Assembly (NCBI GenBank): GCA_003242505.1
Contig: QGUP01000155.1
Coordinates: forward strand, 1 to 5,526
Length of the DNA stretch: 5,526 nt
Source: Bacillota bacterium
Lineage (GTDB): Bacteria > Bacillota > Sulfobacillia > Symbiobacteriales > ZC4RG38
Direction: 5' to 3'
Shown: piece after piece, positions 1-4,479 of the stretch
Layout of the letters: every line of letters starts with the position of its first letter
Numbering within the stretch: the first letter of the stretch is position 1
Position numbers and translations under genes: made by a program
Notes under the pieces: generated by a model
The model's database searches: none
Seen by the model: the letters and a program-made list of their open reading frames with translations, nothing else
Told to the model about the DNA's origin: nothing

Positions 1-115
1 TTATTCTTTGAGTGCTCGTGTATCTTGTCTATTGCTTCTCTTTTTTTTGTTACTTGTCCCCCTCCCCCCCGTGTCTCCCCTCTCCTCTTCCTCGGCAGCC
101 TCAGATTTTTATAAG
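1..115. other. Sequencing adapter read-through at contig end, not genomic
   Basis: This stretch is pyrimidine-rich, has low-complexity C and T runs, and is unlike the GC-rich coding DNA that follows. Bases 89-115 match the Illumina Nextera read-1 adapter plus transposon end (TCGTCGGCAGCGTC followed by AGATGTGTATAAG) at 23 of 27 positions, and all four mismatches replace an adapter G. Read as reverse complement from 115 downward, the rest falls in the order expected of a read that ran off a short insert: adapter, an 8-base index slot (88-81), a degraded P5 segment (80-52, 14 of 29 matching by eye, aligned without gaps), then a run of A (51-41, 10 of 11), then noise. The last six transposon-end bases (AGACAG) are not kept at 116-121, so the junction lies between 115 and 122. 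The index and P5 parts are weak alone but occur at exactly the right spacing. Confidence 0.88.
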
Positions 116-814
116 GCCCTGGTGCTGGTGGACTCCGTCAGCGGCCTCGGCGCCATGCCCCTGGAGATGGACGCCTGGGGGCTCGATGTGGTCTTCACCG
201 GCGCCCAGAAGGCCCTCATGCTCCCCCCGGGGCTCACCATCATCGCCGCCTCGGCCCGGGCCTGGGCGGCGGCCGAGGAGGTGGACCAGCCCCGGTTCTT
301 CTTCGACCTCCGCCCCTACCGCCGAGGCCACCGGGACCACAGCGTCCCCTACACCCCGGCCCTCTCCCTCCTCTACGGCCTCCGGGAGTCCCTCCGGATG
401 ATCGAGGAGCAGGGGGGCGTGGAGGCGGCCTGGGCCCGGCACCGGCTCCTGGGGGCCATGTGCCGGGCGGGGGTGAAGGCCCTGGGGCTGGAGCTTCTCT
501 GCCGGGACGAGCGGTACGCCTCCGGCTCCGTCACCGCGGTGAAGGTCCCCCCGGGGGTCGACCCCGGCGCCTTGCGCCGGGTCGCCCGGGAGGAGTTCGG
601 GGCGATCCTCGCCCCGGGGCAGGGCAGGCTCAAGGACGCGATCTTCCGCATCGGCCACCTGGGCTTCGCCACCCCCCACGACGTCATCGCGGCGGTGGCG
701 GCGGTGGAGATGGCCCTGGCCCGGCTCGGCCACCCCGTCCCCCTGGGGCGGGGGGTGGCCGCGGCCCAGAAGGTCTGGCTGGACCACCTGGCAGCGAGGG
801 GGGACCAGATGTGA
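116..814 (+). CDS. Class V aminotransferase, serine-pyruvate/alanine-glyoxylate type (5' end missing)
   Basis: A PLP-dependent aminotransferase of fold type I, probably cytoplasmic. About 232 residues of the C-terminal two thirds are present; intact family members have roughly 360-390. Recognisable blocks in order are LVLVDSVSGLGAMPLEMD (the Asp that contacts the PLP pyridine nitrogen), DVVFTGAQKALMLPPGL with the Schiff-base lysine encoded at 209-211, the FFDLRPYRRGH and VPYTPALSLLYGLRE stretch, and the C-terminal FRIGHLGFATPHDV motif typical of the serine-pyruvate/alanine-glyoxylate group. The frame stays open upstream to a TTG at base 8, but that part is adapter-derived, so the true start lies outside the window. 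The stop TGA (812-814) shares its last base with the ATG of serA. That neighbour suggests it makes or uses phosphoserine or serine (3-phosphohydroxypyruvate/phosphoserine, or hydroxypyruvate/serine), but the substrate cannot be read from sequence. The family is well supported; the exact reaction is not. Confidence 0.88.
   Translation, partial: ALVLVDSVSGLGAMPLEMDAWGLDVVFTGAQKALMLPPGLTIIAASARAWAAAEEVDQPRFFFDLRPYRRGHRDHSVPYTPALSLLYGLRESLRMIEEQGGVEAAWARHRLLGAMCRAGVKALGLELLCRDERYASGSVTAVKVPPGVDPGALRRVAREEFGAILAPGQGRLKDAIFRIGHLGFATPHDVIAAVAAVEMALARLGHPVPLGRGVAAAQKVWLDHLAARGDQM
797..803 (+). promoter_or_regulatory. Ribosome binding site of serA
   Basis: AGGGGGG lies 10 nt before the ATG at 814, inside the last codons of the aminotransferase gene. 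It supports ATG 814 over the GTG at 811, which directly precedes it in frame. With the TGATG stop/start overlap, this fits translational coupling. Confidence 0.55.
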
Positions 815-2460
815 TGCGGGTGCTGGTCACCGAGCCCATCGCGGAAAAGGGGCTGGCAATCCTCCGGGAAGTGGCGGAAGTGGACCTCCGCCGGCTGACG
901 CCGGCCGAGCTCGTGGAGGCGATCCCGGCCTACGATGCCCTCATCGTCCGGTCGGAGACCCGGGTGACCGGGGAGGTCCTCCGCCGGGGCGCCCGGCTGA
1001 AGGTGGTGGGCCGGGCAGGGGTGGGGGTGGACAACATCGACGTGGCCACCGCCACGGAGCTGGGCATCGCGGTGGTCAACGTCCCCGGCGGCAACACCAT
1101 CAGCGCCGCGGAGCACACCTTTGCCCTGATGCTCGCCCTGGTCCGCAACCTCCCCCAGGCCATGGCGGCGCTCCAGGCCGGCCGCTGGGAGCGCCAGGCT
1201 TTTCAGGGGGTCGAGCTCCACGGCAAGACCCTGGGGATCATCGGCCTCGGCCGCATCGGCTACGAGGTGGCGATCCGGGCCCGGGCCTTCGGCATGCGGG
1301 TCCTGGCCTACGACCCCTACGTCAGCCCTGCCCGGGCCGAGGCCATCGGGGTCCGGCTGGTGGACCTGCCGGAGCTTCTGCGGGAGTCCGATATCGTCTC
1401 GATCCACGCGGCCAAGACCCCGGAGACCGCCCGGCTGATTGGGGCCCGGGAGATCGAGATGATGAAGCCCGGGGCCCGGATCGTCAACTGCGCCCGGGGC
1501 GGCATGGTGGACGAGGAGGCCCTCTACGAGGCCCTTCGGACCGGGCGGCTGGCGGGCGCGGCCCTGGACGTCTTCAGCACCGAGCCCGTCACCGACCATC
1601 CCCTCTTCCGGCTGCCGAACGTGGTGGTGACTCCGCACCTGGCGGCCTCCACCCGGGAGGCCCAGGAGTTCAGCGGGGTGCAGATCGCCCTCCAGGTGGC
1701 CCGGGTCCTCCGGGGGGAGCTGGTCCCCGAGGCGGTCAACCTGCCGCCGGTGCCGCCGGACGCCCAGGGGGAGGTGGTCCGGTACCTGCCCCTGGCGGAA
1801 GCCCTCGGGGCCTTCCTGGGCCAGGCCTTCGCCTTCCCCGCGGGGGAGGTGGAGGTCCACTACCAGGGACCCCTGGCGGAGACCGCCGTCCAGATCCTCA
1901 CCCACACGGTCCTCAAGGGGTTCCTCGCCCGCCGGACCGAGGAGCCCGTGAACTACATCAATGCCCCCCGGGTAGCCCAGCGGCTGGGGATCGGGGTGCG
2001 GGAGTCCCGGCAGGCGGTGGGCGGCGGCAGCCCTGACAGCCGGATCACCGTCCGGCTCCGGGGGGCGGGCGGCGGCTCCGGGGGAGGCCCGGGCGGCAGC
2101 GGCGCCGGAGCCGGCGACCGGGGTGTCCGGAGCGTCACCGGGGCCCTCACCCCGGAGGGCCGGGTGCGCCTCCTGGAGGTGAACGGCCTGCCCCTGGACC
2201 TGGTGCCCGGCCGGTACCAGGTGGTCACCCGCCACCACGACCGGCCGGGGATGCTGGGCCAGTTCGGCACCATCCTGGGGGCCGCCGGGGTGAACATCGC
2301 CGGCCTTGCCCTGGGCCGGGAGCGCCGGGCCGGGGAGGCGGTGGCGGTCTTCCTGGTGGACGAGCCGCCGCCGCCGGAGGTCCTGGCCCGGCTGGCGGCG
2401 GTGGACGGGGTGCTGGAGGCCCGGCTGGTGGTCCTGCCCCTGGGGGAGGAGCCGGCGTAG
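814..2460 (+). CDS. serA: D-3-phosphoglycerate dehydrogenase (long form, ASB + ACT domains)
   Basis: Oxidises 3-phosphoglycerate to 3-phosphohydroxypyruvate with NAD+, the first step of the phosphorylated serine pathway. The protein has 548 residues. The catalytic core occupies about residues 1-310, with the Rossmann motif GLGRIG at 144-149, a catalytic Arg at 228 (NCARGGMVDE), Glu at 257 (DVFSTEP) and His at 275 (TPHLAAST). Residues about 320-452 form the allosteric substrate-binding (ASB) domain, recognisable from LAETAVQILTHTVLKGFL and PVNYINAPRVAQRLGI. Residues about 468-540 form an ACT domain (DRPGMLGQFGTILGAAGVNIA), which in this family usually binds serine for feedback inhibition. The protein is about 20 residues longer than the usual 525-530; the excess matches a Gly-rich insert at 417-434 within the ASB domain. 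ATG 814 is chosen because MRVLVTEPI is the normal family start and a ribosome binding site precedes it. The gene overlaps the aminotransferase by one base, so both probably share a transcript. Confidence 0.96.
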   Translation: MRVLVTEPIAEKGLAILREVAEVDLRRLTPAELVEAIPAYDALIVRSETRVTGEVLRRGARLKVVGRAGVGVDNIDVATATELGIAVVNVPGGNTISAAEHTFALMLALVRNLPQAMAALQAGRWERQAFQGVELHGKTLGIIGLGRIGYEVAIRARAFGMRVLAYDPYVSPARAEAIGVRLVDLPELLRESDIVSIHAAKTPETARLIGAREIEMMKPGARIVNCARGGMVDEEALYEALRTGRLAGAALDVFSTEPVTDHPLFRLPNVVVTPHLAASTREAQEFSGVQIALQVARVLRGELVPEAVNLPPVPPDAQGEVVRYLPLAEALGAFLGQAFAFPAGEVEVHYQGPLAETAVQILTHTVLKGFLARRTEEPVNYINAPRVAQRLGIGVRESRQAVGGGSPDSRITVRLRGAGGGSGGGPGGSGAGAGDRGVRSVTGALTPEGRVRLLEVNGLPLDLVPGRYQVVTRHHDRPGMLGQFGTILGAAGVNIAGLALGRERRAGEAVAVFLVDEPPPPEVLARLAAVDGVLEARLVVLPLGEEPA

Positions 2461-2472
2461 CCCCGGGGGGGC

Positions 2473-2493
2473 GCCGGGCGGCTCCCGCCCGGC
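2473..2493 (+). terminator. GC-only hairpin behind serA, possible terminator
   Basis: Bases 2473-2481 pair perfectly with 2485-2493 around a CTC loop (9 bp, nearly all G-C), starting 12 nt after the serA stop. An outer stem of 7 bp (2463-2469 with 2511-2517) could enclose it, and a second hairpin (2514-2519 with 2524-2529, loop GGCT) follows. No T run follows any of these, so a classic intrinsic terminator is not shown. Position and strength suggest transcript-end protection or weak termination, but very GC-rich DNA forms such stems easily. Confidence 0.35.
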
Positions 2494-2557
2494 CGGCTGC
2501 CCGTGCCAGGCCCCCGGCCGGCTGGCCGGCCCCCCGCCCGGCCCCACGGCTCTCCGC

Positions 2558-2581
2558 CAGTGGCAGGGATCCCTGCCGCTG
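2558..2581. repeat. 24-base near-perfect palindrome before mtnP
   Basis: The central 16 bases, 2562-2577 (GGCAGGGATCCCTGCC), are a perfect inverted repeat. Adding the flanking CAG and CTG gives 24 bases with one imperfect pair, T against G, which would still pair as U-G in RNA. It may be a repressor operator, because it covers the -35 region of the proposed promoter. It could also be an RNA hairpin with a GATC loop ending the serA transcript, although no T run follows. Confidence 0.55.
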
Positions 2582-2590
2582 GGTTAGAAT
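2563..2590 (+). promoter_or_regulatory. Probable promoter of the mtnP-mtnA-serS operon
   Basis: TAGAAT at 2585-2590 matches the sigma-A -10 hexamer TATAAT at 5 of 6 positions and is the only AT-rich patch between serA and mtnP. GTGGCA (2560-2565) matches TTGACA at 4 of 6, but the 19-nt spacer is long. A second reading fits the known Bacillus sigma-H pattern (RnAGGAwWW, 11-12 nt, RnnGAAT): GCAGGGATC at 2563-2571, 12 nt, then TTAGAAT at 2584-2590, with three departures from consensus. Either reading would start the transcript near 2597, just before the ribosome binding site. The sigma factor is undecided. Confidence 0.45.
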
Positions 2591-2604
2591 AGCAGGCGGT
2601 GATG

Positions 2605-2611
2605 AAGGAGG
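2605..2611 (+). promoter_or_regulatory. Ribosome binding site that decides the mtnP start
   Basis: AAGGAGG is a near-ideal Shine-Dalgarno sequence. It directly abuts the upstream in-frame GTG at 2612, leaving no room for initiation there, but lies 9 nt before the GTG at 2621, the usual distance. This supports 2621 as the start. Confidence 0.75.
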
Positions 2612-2620
2612 GTGATCAAG

Positions 2621-3421
2621 GTGGCGGCTCCACATCAGGCAGAGATCGGCATCTTCGGCGGCTCGGGGTTCTACAGCTTTCTCCCCAACGTGGAAGAGGT
2701 CTGGATCGAGACGCCCTACGGCCCGCCCAGCGACCGGATCGCCCTGGCGGAGATTGCGGGGAAGCGGGTGGCGTTCCTCCCCCGGCACGGCAAGGACCAC
2801 CGGTTCCCCCCGCACAAGATCAACTACCGGGCCAACCTCTGGGCGATGAAGGCCCTGGGGGTCAAGCGCATCATCGGCCCGGCGGCCTGCGGCAGCCTCC
2901 AGCCCTACATCCACCCCGGCGAGTTCGTCATCATGGACCAGCTGGTGGACCGGACCTGGGGGCGCGCGGACACCTTCTTTGAGGGCCCGGTGGTCCGGCA
3001 CCCGAGCATCGCGGACCCCTACTGCCCTGAACTCCGCCGGCTGGCGATCCAGGCGGCCCGGGAGGTGGGGGTGAAGGTCCACGAGCAGGGGACCATGGTG
3101 GTGATCCAGGGCCCCCGGTTCTCCACCCGGGCGGAGAGCCGCTGGTACAGCCAGAACGGCTGGCACACCATCGGCATGACCCAGTACCCGGAGCTGCCCC
3201 TGGCCCGGGAACTGAACATGTGCTACGTCGGCATCGGCCTGGTGACGGACTACGACTGCGGCCTGGAAGGCCGGCCGGACATCCCGCCGGTCACCCACGA
3301 AGAGGTCCTCCGGGTCTTCAACGAGAACGTGGACAAGCTGAAGCGGCTCCTGCTGCGGCTGATCGAACTCATCCCGCCGGAGCGGACCGGGTGCCGCTGC
3401 GGCGAGACCATCAAGGAGTAG
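2621..3421 (+). CDS. mtnP: S-methyl-5'-thioadenosine phosphorylase
   Basis: Cleaves 5'-methylthioadenosine with phosphate into adenine and 5-methylthioribose-1-phosphate in the methionine salvage pathway; cytoplasmic, and usually an oligomer. The protein has 266 residues, normal for the MTAP branch of the PNP/MTAP phosphorylase family. Visible motifs are the phosphate-binding GGSGFY (13-18), the PRHGKDHRFPPHKINYRAN block (54-72), GPAACGSLQP (86-95), VIQGPRFSTRAESR (161-174), GMTQYPE (185-191) and VTDYDCG (208-214). Asp210 and Asp212 of TDYD are the pair that selects 6-aminopurines in MTAPs and is replaced in guanine/hypoxanthine-specific PNPs, so adenine-type specificity is expected. GTG 2621 is preferred over GTG 2612 on ribosome-binding-site spacing. 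It lies second to a promoter-like region and 8 nt ahead of mtnA, which uses its product. The C-terminus carries a CRC motif of unknown role. Methylthioinosine phosphorylase is a less likely alternative. Confidence 0.93.
   Translation: MAAPHQAEIGIFGGSGFYSFLPNVEEVWIETPYGPPSDRIALAEIAGKRVAFLPRHGKDHRFPPHKINYRANLWAMKALGVKRIIGPAACGSLQPYIHPGEFVIMDQLVDRTWGRADTFFEGPVVRHPSIADPYCPELRRLAIQAAREVGVKVHEQGTMVVIQGPRFSTRAESRWYSQNGWHTIGMTQYPELPLARELNMCYVGIGLVTDYDCGLEGRPDIPPVTHEEVLRVFNENVDKLKRLLLRLIELIPPERTGCRCGETIKE
3413..3418 (+). promoter_or_regulatory. Ribosome binding site of mtnA
   Basis: AAGGAG sits inside the last two sense codons of mtnP, 11 nt before the mtnA ATG at 3430, so the two genes are closely coupled. 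It supports ATG 3430 within a reading frame that stays open far upstream. Confidence 0.6.
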
Positions 3422-3429
3422 AGGCGGCC

Positions 3430-4479
3430 ATGCGCACCATCGAACTGGAGCCCGGCCTGGTCCGGCTGGTGGACCAGCGCCGCCTGCCCCTGGAGTTTGC
3501 GGTTCTCGAGTGCCGGGACTACCACCAGGTGGCCGAGGCGATCCGAACCCTGGCGGTCCGGGGCGCCCCGGCCATCGGGGTGGCCGCGGCCGCGGGGCTG
3601 GCCCTGGCGGCCCGGGCGGCGGCCGACCGGCCCGCGCCGGAGTTCTGGGCAGCCCTTGAGGCGGCGGCCCGGGAGCTGAAGGCGACCCGGCCCACCGCGG
3701 TCAACCTCTTCTGGGCGGTGGACCGGGCCCTGGGGGTGGCCCGGGAGCGCCAGGCCCAGGGGGCCGTGCCGGCGGAGGTCGCCGAGGCCCTCTACCAGCA
3801 CGCGGTCCGGCTGGCGGAGGAGGACGTGGCCGTCAACCGGCGGATGGCGGAGATCGGCCAGGAGCTGATCCGGGACGGGGACGGGGTGCTCACCCACTGC
3901 AACACCGGCAGCCTCGCCACCGTCGACTGGGGCACGGCCCTGGGGGTGATCCGGGCGGCCCACGAGCGGGGCAAGCGCATCCACCTCTACATCGACGAGA
4001 CCCGGCCGGTGCTCCAGGGGGCCCGGCTGACCGCCTGGGAGGCCCTCCGGTACGGCATCCCCGCCACCCTGATCACCGACAACATGGCCGGCCACTTCAT
4101 GCGCCTGGGGAAGATCCAGATCTGCTTTGTCGGCGCCGATCGGATCGCCGCCAACGGCGACACCGCCAACAAGATCGGCACCTACACCGTGGCGGTGCTG
4201 GCCCGAGAGCACGGGATCCCCTTCTACGTCGTGGCCCCCACCTCCACCGTGGACCTCTCCATCCCCAGCGGGGATCACATCCCCATTGAGGAACGCAACC
4301 CGGAGGAGGTCACCCACATCGCCGGGGTGCGGGTCGCCCCCGAGGAGATCCGGGTGGCCAACCCCGCCTTCGACGTCACCCCGGCCCGGTACATCACCGG
4401 GATCGTCACGGAGAAGGGGATCATCTATCCGCCCTTCGAGGTCGGCCTGCGGCGGGCACTGGCAGGAGGTGACGGTTAG
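3430..4479 (+). CDS. mtnA: S-methyl-5-thioribose-1-phosphate isomerase
   Basis: Converts 5-methylthioribose-1-phosphate to 5-methylthioribulose-1-phosphate, the step after MtnP in methionine salvage. The protein has 349 residues, standard for this member of the eIF2B/MtnA isomerase family. It shows the N-terminal RGAPAIGVAAA block (44-54), RPTAVNLFWA (87-96), the catalytic Cys157 in THCNTGSLAT (155-164), YIDETRP (187-193), catalytic Asp237 in GADRIAANGD (235-244), NKIGTY (247-252) and VVAPTSTVD (267-275). The Cys/Asp pair and the RPTAVNL segment separate it from eIF2B regulatory subunits and from archaeal ribose-1,5-bisphosphate isomerase, which remain remote alternatives. The ATG at 3430 gives the usual MRTIEL start. 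Its TAG stop is followed at once by the GTG of serS. No methylthioribose kinase gene is visible, consistent with substrate supplied by MtnP. Later salvage steps are not encoded in this window. Confidence 0.96.
   Translation: MRTIELEPGLVRLVDQRRLPLEFAVLECRDYHQVAEAIRTLAVRGAPAIGVAAAAGLALAARAAADRPAPEFWAALEAAARELKATRPTAVNLFWAVDRALGVARERQAQGAVPAEVAEALYQHAVRLAEEDVAVNRRMAEIGQELIRDGDGVLTHCNTGSLATVDWGTALGVIRAAHERGKRIHLYIDETRPVLQGARLTAWEALRYGIPATLITDNMAGHFMRLGKIQICFVGADRIAANGDTANKIGTYTVAVLAREHGIPFYVVAPTSTVDLSIPSGDHIPIEERNPEEVTHIAGVRVAPEEIRVANPAFDVTPARYITGIVTEKGIIYPPFEVGLRRALAGGDG
4464..4470 (+). promoter_or_regulatory. Ribosome binding site of serS
   Basis: AGGAGGT, within the last codons of mtnA, lies 9 nt before a GTG at 4480. 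It fixes that GTG as the serS start, and no ATG start is available nearby in this frame. Confidence 0.8.

Noticed and set aside
41..70. T run and C run as a natural repeat or terminator
   Set aside because: They lie in the adapter read-through segment; the T run sits where poly-A beyond the P5 end is expected on the other strand.
103..121. Transposon end suggesting a mobile element insertion
   Set aside because: The resemblance is to the engineered Tn5 mosaic end used in library preparation and is joined to the sequencing adapter, so it is a laboratory artefact.
373..2547. A 724-codon open frame on the - strand opposite the aminotransferase and serA
   Set aside because: It is a shadow of GC-rich codon use: Pro-, Gly- and Arg-rich with no recognisable domain, while the + strand encodes clear enzymes throughout.
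2561..2616. Possible SAM or T-box riboswitch leader before mtnP/serS
   Set aside because: The space between the probable promoter and the mtnP start is only about 25-35 nt, too short for either. No T-box consensus was seen, and no leader precedes serS.
2225..3298. A 357-codon - strand frame spanning the serA-mtnP intergenic region
   Set aside because: Its C-terminal part is almost pure Pro/Gly/Ala/Arg from GC-rich DNA, and it covers the likely promoter and hairpins. There is no ribosome binding site or family resemblance.
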